The position numbers and the translations under genes are program-made. From assembly GCF_000720485.1 (NCBI RefSeq), contig NZ_JOAX01000010.1, positions 124,001 through 188,000 of the forward strand: 64,000 nt of DNA. Direction: 5' to 3'. The number at the start of each line of letters is the position of its first letter. Position 1 is the first letter of the stretch. The notes beneath the pieces are model-generated. The model saw only the letters and a program-made list of their open reading frames with translations, ran no database searches and was not told where the DNA came from. The stretch comes from Streptomyces ochraceiscleroticus (GTDB taxonomy: Bacteria > Actinomycetota > Actinomycetes > Streptomycetales > Streptomycetaceae). This document shows, piece by piece, positions 51,922 to 61,074 of this stretch.

Positions 51922-51941
51922 ACTCTCGAGGTCTCGCCGCG

Positions 51942-53588
51942 CTAGCCCTTGCTCACCGCCACCAGAATCTCCGGCAGCCGGCGGAGGACGCCCGGTGCGG
52001 TCAGCCGCAGCCCGAGGACGGCCACGACCGCCCCGTACGCCGCGCCCACCGGCAGCACCAGCCACAACAGCCCCTGGAGTCCCGCCACATGGAGCCCGAC
52101 GGTCAGGCCGATGACCGGCAGACACAGCAGGCCGCCCATGACCACGCCGACCAGCATGCTGATCCAGGCGATCCCGCCCTGCCCCGGCGCGACGTTCTTG
52201 TTGCCGTCGGACGGAATCGAGTACGGGAAACGGACCGAGGCGAACGCCCCCGTGGCCACCAGCGCGCCGAGGAGCGCCAGCGCCACCCCGTACACCTCGG
52301 GGAAGGCTCCCCAGTCGTCGAGGAGCGCCGCCGAGCCGAGCACCACCAGCGTCACGTACGGCACCGCGATCACGGCCACCGCCAGCGCCCGCCCGCCCAG
52401 CTCCAGGAACGCGTCACGGCGCGTGGAGAGCGTCGAGGCGACCATCCAGAACGCGGAGGTGTCCTGCCCGAACTGGTTGTACATCTGCAGCCCGAGCAGC
52501 CCCGCCGCCCAGCACGCCGTGTAGACGCTGCCGCCGCCCTGCACCGCCGTGACGACCGGGAGGATCAGGCCGACGCCGAGCGCCGCGGCCCAGCCCATCT
52601 TCGTCTTCGGGTCCCGCCAGCCGTACAGCAGCGTGCGCCGCATGACCGTACCCGTACGGCCGTCCGGCAGCAGCCGCTCCCAGCCGCCCGCCCGGCCGGC
52701 CCGCTTGCGGCCGCTGTCCTTCTCGATGGCCTGCAGGGTGGAGGAGTCGGGCGCGGTCATGACAGTGGTGAGCGTGCGGCTCCACCACCACAGCAGCAGA
52801 ACGAGCGCCAGTGCGGTCAGCGCGAGGCCGAACGCCGCGCGCCCGTAAGCACCCCGGCCCGCCGCGTCCACCGCGTCCACCGCGGAGGCGGGCGGTATCC
52901 AGCGCAGCACCGCCGCGGCCGGCTCCAGGGCCGTCAGCCCCTGCGACTGGGCCAGCTTCTGCGCGGCGAGGTTCACGCCCTGCGCGCCGAGCGCGACGAA
53001 CAGGCCGCTGAGGACGGCGAGATCGCGGCCGCGGCGGCTGGTCAGCAGCCGCACGTTGGCGGTCGCGATGGCGCGCGCCAGCGCCGCGCACACCAGGACG
53101 ATCAGTACCGTCGCGACGATCCCGACGATCACCGCGGCCGCACCGTGCGCGACGGCGGCCACGGAACCGGCCGCCAGGACGACGGTGAAGACCGGCCCGA
53201 CGCCGATGAGCGAGGCGACCAGCAGCGAGCCGATCAGCGGCCGGGGCCGCAGCGGCAGCATCACCAGCCGGGTCGGGTCCATCGTCTCGTCCGCCGTGGG
53301 GAAGAACAGCGGCATCGCCGCCCACCCGAGCGTGAGGATCGCGGTGAGGAGCACGGCCAGCGCCGGCGTGCCGGCCACGCCGCGCAGCAGGATCAGCCCC
53401 AGCAGCAGCCCGGCCCCGAACAGCAGCGTGACGACCAGGGAGATGACGTACGCGGCGGTGCGCCCCGGCGACTGCCGCAGCCCGTTCTTCAGGAGCGACA
53501 GCTTGAGCCGTACGAAGAGGGGCATGAGGGCCGGGGACGCCGGGGCGGTGGCCGGTGTGCCCACGGGGCGGGTGGTGGCCGTACTCAT
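51942..53588 (-). CDS. ABC-2-type transporter permease
   Basis: This 548-aa protein has about 12 predicted helices in two clusters separated by a hydrophilic segment around residues 280-320 (TAPDSSTLQAIEKDSGRKR). Membrane stretches include AAYVISLVVTLLFGAGLLLG and VMGGLLCLPVIGLTVGLHVA. The start overlaps the ATPase stop by 4 bp, giving a two-gene ABC exporter. The large single-chain permease resembles actinobacterial exporters of unknown substrate. Confidence 0.88.
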   Translation of the reverse strand: MSTATTRPVGTPATAPASPALMPLFVRLKLSLLKNGLRQSPGRTAAYVISLVVTLLFGAGLLLGLILLRGVAGTPALAVLLTAILTLGWAAMPLFFPTADETMDPTRLVMLPLRPRPLIGSLLVASLIGVGPVFTVVLAAGSVAAVAHGAAAVIVGIVATVLIVLVCAALARAIATANVRLLTSRRGRDLAVLSGLFVALGAQGVNLAAQKLAQSQGLTALEPAAAVLRWIPPASAVDAVDAAGRGAYGRAAFGLALTALALVLLLWWWSRTLTTVMTAPDSSTLQAIEKDSGRKRAGRAGGWERLLPDGRTGTVMRRTLLYGWRDPKTKMGWAAALGVGLILPVVTAVQGGGSVYTACWAAGLLGLQMYNQFGQDTSAFWMVASTLSTRRDAFLELGGRALAVAVIAVPYVTLVVLGSAALLDDWGAFPEVYGVALALLGALVATGAFASVRFPYSIPSDGNKNVAPGQGGIAWISMLVGVVMGGLLCLPVIGLTVGLHVAGLQGLLWLVLPVGAAYGAVVAVLGLRLTAPGVLRRLPEILVAVSKG

Positions 53589-54409
53589 CGGGCGCCGCCC
53601 CCACCGAGCCAGTCCAGGTCCTGCCCGGCCCGCGCGCGGCTGCCGGCGCCGACCAGTTCGAGGAAGGCGTCCTGCAACGAAGGCGCGTCACCGCGCACCT
53701 CGCCGATCGGCCCGTCGGCCCGGATCTTCCCACCGGCCATCACGGCCACCCAGTCACACAGCGACTCCACCAACTCCATCACATGACTGGAGAAGATGAC
53801 GGTCGCGCCGGACCCGGTGTAGCGCTCCAGTACGCCCCGAATGGTCTGGGCGGAGACCGGATCCACCCCCTCGAACGGCTCGTCCAGAAAGAGAATCTCC
53901 GGGTTGTGCAGCAGGGCGGCCGCCAGCCCGATCTTCTTCCGCATACCGGTCGAGTAGTCCACGACCAGCTTGTTCCGGGCCCCGGACAGATCGAGCACGT
54001 CCAGCAGCTGCCCGGCCCGCTTGTCGACCTCGTCGCCGGGCAGCCCCCGCAGCCGCCCGATGTACGAAAGAAGTTCGCCGCCCGACAACCGCTCGAACAG
54101 CCGCAGCCCTTCGGGCAGCACGCCGATCCGCGACTTCACGGCGACCGGGTCGCGCCACACGTCATGGCCGCCGATCTCGACCTGGCCCGCGTCCGGCCGC
54201 AGCAGCCCGGTCACCATCGACAGCGTGGTCGTCTTCCCCGCGCCGTTCGGCCCCACGAGCCCGATGAACCGCCCCGCGGGCAACGCCAGATCGATCCCCG
54301 CAACGGCGGTGTGATCTCCATACTTCTTCCAGAGGCTGTGGATACGCACCGCCGCCGGAGCCTCCGCCGTGCCAGCCTGTTCCCCAGCACCCGAACTTTC
54401 GGTCGTCAC
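53585..54409 (-). CDS. ABC transporter ATP-binding protein
   Basis: The protein has 274 aa from GTG 54409 (AGGGGA about 5 bp upstream); the frame continues upstream to 54544 without a better start. Walker A GLVGPNGAGKTTT, Q-loop/GVLPEGLRLFERL, signature VDYSTGMRKKIGLAAAL (degenerate LSGGQ), Walker B EILFLDEPFEGVDP and H-loop IFSSHVMELVE. It pairs with the overlapping permease gene and lies in the exporter (DrrA-like) subgroup. The substrate is not predictable. Confidence 0.92.
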   Translation of the reverse strand: MTTESSGAGEQAGTAEAPAAVRIHSLWKKYGDHTAVAGIDLALPAGRFIGLVGPNGAGKTTTLSMVTGLLRPDAGQVEIGGHDVWRDPVAVKSRIGVLPEGLRLFERLSGGELLSYIGRLRGLPGDEVDKRAGQLLDVLDLSGARNKLVVDYSTGMRKKIGLAAALLHNPEILFLDEPFEGVDPVSAQTIRGVLERYTGSGATVIFSSHVMELVESLCDWVAVMAGGKIRADGPIGEVRGDAPSLQDAFLELVGAGSRARAGQDLDWLGGGGAR

Positions 54410-54550
54410 TCGGTTCCCCTGTCCTCGGACGTCAAGGCAGGGCCCGGTCAAGCCCCCGCCGCCCTCCAACGATATGCGGAGGGCGGGGGGAGAGGCCGGA
54501 CGAGGAGCGGCTGGGCAGCGGTTGAGCAAGCGACCGTTACGCACTGACCA

Positions 54551-54575
54551 GGGGGGCGGGGGAGGGGGGAGGGGG
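54551..54575 (+). other. Four-run G-tract (G-quadruplex motif)
   Basis: G-runs of 6, 5, 6 and 5 separated by single bases (C57, A63, A70) lie in the 222-bp gap between the ABC ATPase start and the prim-pol stop. Confidence 0.7.
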
Positions 54576-54631
54576 CCCCAGGGCCGCCCGTCAGATCACG
54601 CCTCTCCCGCCCCGCCCCGGCTCAGCCCCCC

Positions 54632-55330
54632 TCACCGCCCCCGGCCCGCTGTTGGTTCGAGGCCGCAGGCGTAGGTGAGGGGGTTGAGGAGGTCTTCGGT
54701 GTCGGGGAGCCAGCGGTTGGCGGGGGTGGGGTGGCGGGCCCATTGGACCGGAGCGTGGCGGCCGGTGCGGGTGGGAGGTGCGGCGATGTAGGTGCCCTCG
54801 CCGTGGGTGATCAGGTCGAGGCCGGTGGGGGAGGGCCGGGCCGGTTTGCGTGCCAGGTCCGAGAGCTTGGCGGCAGCGCCGGGCAGGACGAAGAAGAGCA
54901 TCCGGCGGTCCGGGGTGCGGATGACCGGGCCGAGCGGCAGGCCCTGCCGTTCCATGCGGGCCAGCGCCAGGCAGCCCGCGGTCTCGGGCACGTCCAGCGC
55001 GTCGAACGTGCGGCCCGTCGGGAGCAGGATCGCCGCGCGGGGGTGTTGCGTCCACAGGCTGTGGATGGCCGACGCGCTGCCGGTGGCCGCCGTGGGCCAG
55101 TCGGCCGCGAGCGGGTGGGCGCCGGGGGTCCGGCAGTCACGGGCGCCGCACGAACAGTACGGTGCCGCACCGTCGTCTTCCAGCCATGCGCCGGGGAGTA
55201 CGTCCCAATGGCGTTCCGTCGCGTAACGCACCGCAATGTCGAGCAGCCGCTCACCGCGCTGCTGGGGGACCTGTGGGGCTCCTGTGACTCCGCTGCTCTG
55301 TTCCACGAACGGGACAACTTCCGCTGTCAC
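54632..55330 (-). CDS. Prim-pol-like (bifunctional DNA primase/polymerase N-terminal) protein
   Basis: This protein of about 232 aa (GTG 55330; TTG 55333 also possible) has the Streptomyces prim-pol-like opening CSCGARDCRTPGAHPLAADW, then AILLPTGRTFDALDVPETAG (site of the D-x-D type motif, here Asp-Ala-Leu-Asp) and THGEGTYIAAPPTRTGRHAP. It has the N-terminal domain only: no helicase or primase C-terminal part. Such short versions are common in Streptomyces chromosomes and may lack polymerase activity. It is followed by the G-rich tract. Confidence 0.8.
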   Translation of the reverse strand: MTAEVVPFVEQSSGVTGAPQVPQQRGERLLDIAVRYATERHWDVLPGAWLEDDGAAPYCSCGARDCRTPGAHPLAADWPTAATGSASAIHSLWTQHPRAAILLPTGRTFDALDVPETAGCLALARMERQGLPLGPVIRTPDRRMLFFVLPGAAAKLSDLARKPARPSPTGLDLITHGEGTYIAAPPTRTGRHAPVQWARHPTPANRWLPDTEDLLNPLTYACGLEPTAGRGR

Positions 55331-55333
55331 CAA

Positions 55334-55763
55334 GGGTTACGGCCAACAAGTGGCACGGCACGGCGCAACGTTCTTGCACGTGGGGCGCATGGATGCACGG
55401 GCGGGGGCGCGTGCGGGGCCGTGCCGCGGAGGCTGGGTAGCCACTTGCGTGACGGGCGGAAAGGCCGTCCGGCGGCGGGCGGCGCGGGCTCTCCGTACGT
55501 ACTCGGACACGGGCGTCACGTGCTCGTACACACGGCACTGCGCGTACACACGCCACGTACTCGCACACGCGCATCGCGTATCTCGTACACGCGCGTCGGT
55601 GGTCAGTGGTGCGCGGTTGAGGGGGCTGGTCGGAGCAATTGGGGAGTATCGCTTATGTCGCGCGGTAGCGGAGGAAAAAGCGGATATCGCGGGTATGGGC
55701 GGGAAATGATGCACGAGGACGGCGTTCGACGGTGAACGCGCCGCAGTACACAGGGGGTACAGC
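55334..55763. other. Intergenic region with phased repeats
   Basis: About 430 bases separate the divergent prim-pol-like gene and the TPR regulator. No gene is supported. The middle holds five CGNACAC-type repeats (separate entry); the right end is AT-richer and contains AGGGGG about 7 bp before the regulator ATG. Confidence 0.55.
55500..55593 (+). repeat. Five CG(N)ACAC repeats spaced 18-22 bp
   Basis: ACAC cores at 55507, 55528, 55546, 55565 and 55587 lie within related TACTCGGACACG / TGCTCGTACACACG / TGCGCGTACACACG / TACTCGCACACGCG / TATCTCGTACACGCG units. The spacing is close to two helical turns. Confidence 0.72.
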
Positions 55764-57152
55764 ATGGCCGCCAGGCCACTCGTCGCGCGGCAGCCGAACG
55801 AACGGCTGCAGGCGCTCATCCAGGAAGCTGCCTGTTCCAATGCCGGGCTCGCCCGCCGCGTGAACGTCTGCGGCGCCGAGCACGGCCTGGACCTGCGCTA
55901 CGACAAGACGTCCGTCGCCCGCTGGCTGCGTGGCCAGCAACCCCGCGGCCGGGCGCCCGCGATCATCGCCGAGGCGCTCGGCCGCAAGCTGGGGCGCACG
56001 GTCACGATCGACGAGATCGGCATGGCCGACGGCAAGAACCTCGCCTCCGGCGTCGGCCTGCAGTTCTCGCCCACCGTGCTCGGCGCGATAGAGCAGGTCT
56101 GTGAGCTGTGGCGCAGCGACGTCGGGCGCCGCGACTTCCTGAGCGGTTCGACGGTCGCCGCCTCGGCGCTGGTCGAGCCGAGCCGGGACTGGCTGATCAC
56201 CGGCGCCGACACCCAGGTCGCTCGCAACGCCGGGGCCCGCGTGGGCCGTTCGGACGTCGAGGCGGTCCGCTCCATGACGGCCGCGCTCAGCGAACTGGAC
56301 CACCAGTACGGTAGCGGGCACGTTCGTCCGGTCGTCGTGCACTACCTCAACAGCGTGGTCTCCGGACTGCTCGCGGGCACCTACCGGGAGTCGGTGGGGC
56401 GCGAACTCTTCGCCGCGGTGGCTCGGTTGACCGAGCTGGGCGGATACATGGCGGTCGACACGGGCCAGCCGGGGCTGGCTCAGCGGTACTACATCCAGGC
56501 GCTGCGCCTGGCACAGGCGGCCGGCGACCGTGGTTACGGCGGGTACGTGCTCGCCGCCAGCATGAGCCACCTCGCCGCCTCGCTCGGCAACCCCCGGGAG
56601 ATCGCGCAGCTCGCGCGCGCGGCACAGGAAGGCACCCGCGGGCACGTGACGCCGCGCGCCGAGGCGATGTTCTGCGCGGCGGAGGCGCGCGGGCACGCAC
56701 TGATGGGGGACACCCGGGCGTTCCAGTCCGTGGCCGGGCGCGCGGTCAGCGCGATGGAGCGGGCCGAGTCCGGTACGGACGCGGGCGACGACCCGGCGTG
56801 GATCGGGCACTTCGACCCCGCCTATCTCGCCGACGAACTGGCCCACTGCCACCGTGACTTGGGGCAGGCGACAGCGGCCAGGCAGCAGGCCGAGCAGGCG
56901 CTCGCCGGCCATCCCGAGAGCCGGGCGCGGCGGCGCGCGATCGGGCTCGTACTGCTGGCGAGCGCACAGGTGCAGCAGCGGGAGATCGAGCAGGCGTGTC
57001 ATACGGGCACGCAGGCGGCCGAGTTGCTGAGCGGGCTGCGCTCCTCGCGCGGCGCGGAGTATCTGGAGGACTTCCAGGCGCGCCTGGAGCCGTACCGGGA
57101 GGAGGCGGTGGTGCGGGAGTTCGCCGCGCGGCTGGAGCTGCGGGCGGCGTGA
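55764..57152 (+). CDS. NsdA-like TPR regulator
   Basis: This 462-aa protein has a conserved N-terminus of NsdA/NsdB-type streptomycete regulators: LQALIQEAACSNAGLARRVN (HTH-like), LRYDKTSVARWLRGQQPRGR, VTIDEIGMADGKN, and VGRRDFLSGSTVAASALV. The C-terminal two-thirds is TPR-like helices (GQPGLAQRYYIQALRLAQAA, YGGYVLAASMSHLAASLGNP). NsdA represses sporulation and antibiotic genes in S. coelicolor; this is a family member, not necessarily the orthologue. A phased repeat array lies upstream. Confidence 0.8.
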   Translation: MAARPLVARQPNERLQALIQEAACSNAGLARRVNVCGAEHGLDLRYDKTSVARWLRGQQPRGRAPAIIAEALGRKLGRTVTIDEIGMADGKNLASGVGLQFSPTVLGAIEQVCELWRSDVGRRDFLSGSTVAASALVEPSRDWLITGADTQVARNAGARVGRSDVEAVRSMTAALSELDHQYGSGHVRPVVVHYLNSVVSGLLAGTYRESVGRELFAAVARLTELGGYMAVDTGQPGLAQRYYIQALRLAQAAGDRGYGGYVLAASMSHLAASLGNPREIAQLARAAQEGTRGHVTPRAEAMFCAAEARGHALMGDTRAFQSVAGRAVSAMERAESGTDAGDDPAWIGHFDPAYLADELAHCHRDLGQATAARQQAEQALAGHPESRARRRAIGLVLLASAQVQQREIEQACHTGTQAAELLSGLRSSRGAEYLEDFQARLEPYREEAVVREFAARLELRAA

Positions 57153-57242
57153 CGGACGGGCCCGGGGCGGCCCTGGGCGGGTCCGCTCGGCCGCCGTGGC
57201 CGGGCCGTCCCCGGAGCGACATTCGGCCAGTGTCCTCTTTGT

Positions 57243-57266
57243 CCGTCGATCCTCCGTAATCGACGG
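57243..57266. repeat. Inverted repeat CCGTCGAT / ATCGACGG
   Basis: 8-bp perfect arms with an 8-nt loop, about 90 bp after the TPR regulator and 110 bp before the Pro/Gln-rich gene. It could be a terminator or an operator. Confidence 0.5.
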
Positions 57267-57376
57267 GTGATGCTGCTGTGGGTCAAGTGGCCGGTGACCA
57301 GGGGACGTGGTCGAACATGACTGCTACCCGGTAGCGTGAGCCGACGATTCCGTAAGAAGCAGAAGTAGGAGTCCCG

Positions 57377-59521
57377 GTGACGCAGAGCGGACAGGGCGGC
57401 GACCCGCAGAACCCTGCGGGCGGGCCCGCGCGCGAGGGCGTGGTGCTGCCCGCGAACGGTGGCGAGCCGTACGTGCCCGACCAGCAGTCCGCGCCGGCCG
57501 CCGGTCAGCCGTGGGGCGAGCCGTGGGGCCCGTCCCAGGCACCGCAGCAGCAGGGCTCCTACGCACCGCAGCAGCCGGGCGGGTATCCGCCGCCGCCCCA
57601 GGGGCAGCCGCCGGTACCTCCGATGCCGCCGGAGCAGCCGTCGGCCGGGCCGGGGGCGGGGGCCGCCGGAACGGGGTACGCGAGCCAGGGTACGTACGGG
57701 GCTCAGCCTTCCTATGGTTCCCAGCCTTCCTACGGTTCCCAGGCTTCGTACGACGGGCAGCAGGCCTCCTATGGTGCTCAGGCTTCCCAGAGCGTTCAGG
57801 GGTCGTACGACAGACAGCCCCAGCCTTCGTACGACGGGCAGTCTTCGTACGACGGGACGCCTTCGTACGGTGCGCAGCCCTCGTACGGTGCGCCGTCCCC
57901 GTACGCCCAGCAACCGCAGCCCTCCTATGGGGAGCAGAATCCGTACAGCGGTCAGGCCGCCTACGGTGCAGCCCCGAGTGCCCCGAGTGCCGGTTACGGC
58001 TATCCGCAGCAGCCCGCCGGCCCTCAGCCCGCTACGGACGCCCAGCCCGGTACGGACGGGGCCGGGAATGCCACCGGTGGCGCGCTCGTGCGTGCCGAGC
58101 GGCAGACCGGGGCGCCGCTGCCGCCCGCAGCGGACGAGCCCGGCGCGGGCGCGCCGCTCCCGCCGCAGAACACCGGGCAGGGCGCCGGGCCGCTGCCGCC
58201 CGCCGCCGGGGACGCCGAGGCCACCCAGTACATCCCGCCCGCCACCGGCGACAGCGAAGCCACCCAGCTCATCCAGCCCTTCGCCGGCGGACAGGGCGGA
58301 CAGGGCGGGCCCGGCGGGCAGCCGATGCCGGCGCCGCAGGGCGCCTCCGGTCCCATGCCCGGCTCGCTGCCGCCCGAGAACAAGCGGCCCGAGACGGACG
58401 CCGAGTCGACGACGATGCTGCGCCGGCCGGTCATGCCGCAGGCACCCGCTTCCCCCGACGGCACGGAGGCGGCGACCCAGCTCATCCCGCCGGTCGGCGG
58501 TGGCACGCCGCAGCCGCCTCCGGGTGCGCCGTTCGCCATACGGCCGGGGATGCCGGGTGACCGGCCGACCCCGGCCGAGTTCGACGGTCTCTTCCGTGAC
58601 GGGCCGGGCGGTGCCGGGGCCGGTGCCTCCGAGGCCGAGTCCCCCGGGTCCACCCAGCAGATGCCGCGCTTCGAGCCGCCCGCGGCGCCGCAGGGCCACG
58701 GCGCGCCGCAGGGCCCCGGAGGCCGGCCGGGATTCGGCGCCCAGCCGGGCCCCGCACCCCAGCACCCCGGCAGCCACGCTTCGCAGCAGCCCGGCGGTCC
58801 CGCGCCGCAGCATTCCGGCTTCACGCCCCAGGGCCCGTACCCGCCCGATGCCCCCTCCGGCCACGGCCACGGCGGTGGCGGGCGGCGCCGCAAGATCGCG
58901 CCCGCCGCGATCATCGGCGCGGTCGTGGTGGTCTGCGTCGGCGCCGGGCTCGGCGTCGGCTACGCGCTCAGCGGCAGCGACGACGACGGCGCGAAGAAGG
59001 ACGCCGGCAAGTCGTCGGCGGGCACGGTGAAGCGGGCCAAGCCCTCGCCGACCGCCGACCCCGCCGAGGCGCAGGCCAAGGAGCTGGACGCGCTGCTCAA
59101 GGACAGCAACAACAGCCGTTCCGCGGTGATCGGGGCGGTCGGCAACATCAAGTCCTGCACCAAGCTCGGCGCCGCGGCCAAGGACCTGCGGGACGCGGCC
59201 GCGCAGCGGAACGACCTGGTCACCCGGCTCGGAAAGCTCTCCACCGACGAGCTGACGGACCACATCGAGCTGACCACCGCGCTGACCAACGCCTGGAAGT
59301 CCTCGGCGGCGGCCGACAACCACTACGCCACCTGGGCCGACCAGGTCGCGCACGCGGGCAAGAAGGGCTGCCACAAGGGCAAGGCACGCGGTACGAAGGC
59401 GGCGGTGGCGGGCAACACCGCCAGCGGGCAGGCCACCACGGCCAAGAAGCAGGCGGCGAACCTGTGGAACCCGATCGCCAAGAAGTACGGCCTGACCGAA
59501 CACAGCCCTGAGCAGCTCTAG
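57377..59521 (+). CDS. Pro/Gln/Gly-rich membrane protein with extracellular C-terminal domain
   Basis: The protein has 714 aa from GTG 57377 (AGGAG 6 bp upstream). Residues 1-500 are disordered and repetitive, with about a dozen PSYGSQ/SYDGQ/SYGAQ units around 108-195 and repeated ATQYIPP/ATQLIQP/ATQLIPP motifs. A single helix (about 507-529, IAPAAIIGAVVVVCVGAGLG) follows an Arg/Lys stop-transfer stretch (GGRRRK), giving N-in topology. The C-terminal 180 residues are helical, with two Cys (SCTKLG, GCHKGK) that may form a disulfide. No enzymatic motif. Confidence 0.82.
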   Translation: MTQSGQGGDPQNPAGGPAREGVVLPANGGEPYVPDQQSAPAAGQPWGEPWGPSQAPQQQGSYAPQQPGGYPPPPQGQPPVPPMPPEQPSAGPGAGAAGTGYASQGTYGAQPSYGSQPSYGSQASYDGQQASYGAQASQSVQGSYDRQPQPSYDGQSSYDGTPSYGAQPSYGAPSPYAQQPQPSYGEQNPYSGQAAYGAAPSAPSAGYGYPQQPAGPQPATDAQPGTDGAGNATGGALVRAERQTGAPLPPAADEPGAGAPLPPQNTGQGAGPLPPAAGDAEATQYIPPATGDSEATQLIQPFAGGQGGQGGPGGQPMPAPQGASGPMPGSLPPENKRPETDAESTTMLRRPVMPQAPASPDGTEAATQLIPPVGGGTPQPPPGAPFAIRPGMPGDRPTPAEFDGLFRDGPGGAGAGASEAESPGSTQQMPRFEPPAAPQGHGAPQGPGGRPGFGAQPGPAPQHPGSHASQQPGGPAPQHSGFTPQGPYPPDAPSGHGHGGGGRRRKIAPAAIIGAVVVVCVGAGLGVGYALSGSDDDGAKKDAGKSSAGTVKRAKPSPTADPAEAQAKELDALLKDSNNSRSAVIGAVGNIKSCTKLGAAAKDLRDAAAQRNDLVTRLGKLSTDELTDHIELTTALTNAWKSSAAADNHYATWADQVAHAGKKGCHKGKARGTKAAVAGNTASGQATTAKKQAANLWNPIAKKYGLTEHSPEQL
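57698..57930 (+). repeat. Coding tandem repeat (SYG/SYD units)
   Basis: Imperfect 15-24-bp units beginning CCTTCCTAYGGTTCCCAG or CTTCGTACGACGGGCAG encode SYGSQ, SYDGQ and SYGAQ. The stretch is markedly T-richer than the rest of the gene. Confidence 0.7.
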
Positions 59522-59540
59522 CAGCCCGGAGCAGCTCTAG
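59503..59540 (+). repeat. 19-bp tandem duplication including the stop codon
   Basis: CAGCCCTGAGCAGCTCTAG (59503-59521, ending in the stop TAG) is followed directly by CAGCCCGGAGCAGCTCTAG (59522-59540); one mismatch. Confidence 0.92.
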
Positions 59541-59545
59541 CCGCG

Positions 59546-59571
59546 CGGGCCCCCAGTACTACGGGGGCCCG
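59546..59571. terminator. Bidirectional terminator
   Basis: CGGGCCCCC (59546-59554), 8-nt loop, GGGGGCCCG (59563-59571) between convergent genes. Confidence 0.8.
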
Positions 59572-59580
59572 TCAGCTCAC

Positions 59581-60933
59581 TCACGCGTCCCGCCGCGGCT
59601 TCTCCAGCGTCTTCGCGAGGTCGGCGAAGCCGGAGTGCGTGGCGACCAGTCGGCCGTCCCGTACGACCTGGTAGGTCACCATCGCGTTGACGATCCGCGG
59701 GAAGGACTGCACGGCGAGCATGTCGTCGTAGCGCCAGCGCAGCTTCGGGGTCAGGCCGCCCGTGTCGACGGCCCGGTCACCGCGGTCCAGCGCCTGCTGC
59801 AGCGAGCGCGCGGTGACGTCCTGGCCGTCCTCGGTGACCTGCTCGACCATCACGCGCAGCACGGTGTACGCGATCCAGGTGGTCTGCACGCCGGCGTCGG
59901 CGGGGTCGATGCGGTTGTCGTTGAAGGCGTGCTCGGTGATCACGTCGCGCATGGGGCCCCAGCGCCGGTCGCGCGCGTCCGGGTACCAGCCGGTGACCAG
60001 TGCGCCCTCCAGGGGGCTGGACTTGCCGCCCGTACGGTCCACCAGTGTCTGGTTCACGCTGCCGAGCACGGACGCCATCTGCACCTTCGGGTTGTCCTCC
60101 TGGAGGCGCCGGAAGGAGTCGAAGAACGTGTCGGTGTGCTCGCCGAGCGTCGCGGTCACGCAGGCGCCCTTGGCCCGCGCGCCGAACTCCGCCGTCCCGT
60201 AGAACTCCGGGTCGGCGCCGACCTCGTCCAGTGCGCTCTGCGCCGCGCCGGTGTAGTCGGTGGCGTTCTCGGGCGCCCGGATGTCGTGGGCGGGCGAGCG
60301 GCCGCCGGTGGCCAGCCCGGAGTTGAGGATCGGCGGCATCTGGTCGCCCTGGATGGTGTCGGGGCGGACCAGCGAGACGCGCTTGCACTCGGCGGCAAGC
60401 TGCCGCCCGTTGCCGGCCAGCAGCGCCGCCTGGCCGCCGTTGACCGGGTAGGACAGCGGGCTGTCGAACTCCTCGCTGGAGACGCCGTAGCCGCCGATGT
60501 ACGGAATGCCGGCGGCCTCCAGCGGGCCCATGAAGGAGCGGCCCTGGCGGCTGTACGAACCGACGACGGCGACGGCGTGCGCGGCGACCGCCTTCTGGGC
60601 GCAGCGCGCGGCGGCCACCGATTCGTTGCGCTCGTTGCAGGTGAGGACGTGCAGCCGGTGGCCGGCGATACCGCCCTTGGCGTTCACCCAGCGCGCGTAC
60701 GCCTCGGCCATGGCGGGCATCCCGGCCATATTCGTGCCCTTGGTGCCGGAGGGCGCCCAGGTCATCACGGTGAGGGGGGCCTGGTCACCGGCCCCGGCGG
60801 CGTTCCCGTCGGCCCCGGGGAGCGTGCCGCAGCCCGTCAGCAGGGCCGCCATGGCCGCCGCGCCCGCCGTCGCTGAGCGGATCACGGTGGCGCGGTGGCA
60901 GAAGCGGGGAAAGGAACGTCGCCATCCGGTCAT
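59581..60933 (-). CDS. Substrate-binding lipoprotein, type 1 periplasmic-binding fold
   Basis: This 450-aa protein has a signal peptide and lipobox LLTGC (Cys35). The mature chain follows the LivJ-like type 1 binding fold: AYARWVNAKGGIAGHRLHVL, VVGSYSRQGRSFMGPLEAAG, IPYIGGYGVSSEEFDSPLSY and VQTTWIAYTVLRVMVEQV. GAAGGG precedes the ATG by 9 bp. No ABC permease or ATPase is adjacent, so it may be an orphan receptor or be shared with a remote transporter. Confidence 0.85.
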   Translation of the reverse strand: MTGWRRSFPRFCHRATVIRSATAGAAAMAALLTGCGTLPGADGNAAGAGDQAPLTVMTWAPSGTKGTNMAGMPAMAEAYARWVNAKGGIAGHRLHVLTCNERNESVAAARCAQKAVAAHAVAVVGSYSRQGRSFMGPLEAAGIPYIGGYGVSSEEFDSPLSYPVNGGQAALLAGNGRQLAAECKRVSLVRPDTIQGDQMPPILNSGLATGGRSPAHDIRAPENATDYTGAAQSALDEVGADPEFYGTAEFGARAKGACVTATLGEHTDTFFDSFRRLQEDNPKVQMASVLGSVNQTLVDRTGGKSSPLEGALVTGWYPDARDRRWGPMRDVITEHAFNDNRIDPADAGVQTTWIAYTVLRVMVEQVTEDGQDVTARSLQQALDRGDRAVDTGGLTPKLRWRYDDMLAVQSFPRIVNAMVTYQVVRDGRLVATHSGFADLAKTLEKPRRDA

Positions 60934-61074
60934 GTACCCGCACCCTTCCGGCCAGGGCATAACTCCTGCGTGCTGTCCGGGTAACGGAAAGTGACGCGAA
61001 AGTGAACAGCAGGCGAAGGCGGTCCCGGGCCCCCGTCCCGTGGCCCCGTGTCCGAGAACGTACGATCGATTGTC

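Noticed and set aside
55500..55593. Plasmid-type replication origin (iterons)
   Set aside because: Repeats are degenerate and no Rep or partition gene is present; the neighbouring prim-pol-like protein lacks a helicase part. Kept only as a regulatory array.
61048..61074. GTG 61048 as start of the gene upstream of purU
   Set aside because: No ribosome-binding site or -10 hexamer; GTG 61075 fits a leaderless TACGAT. Left uncertain in the entry.
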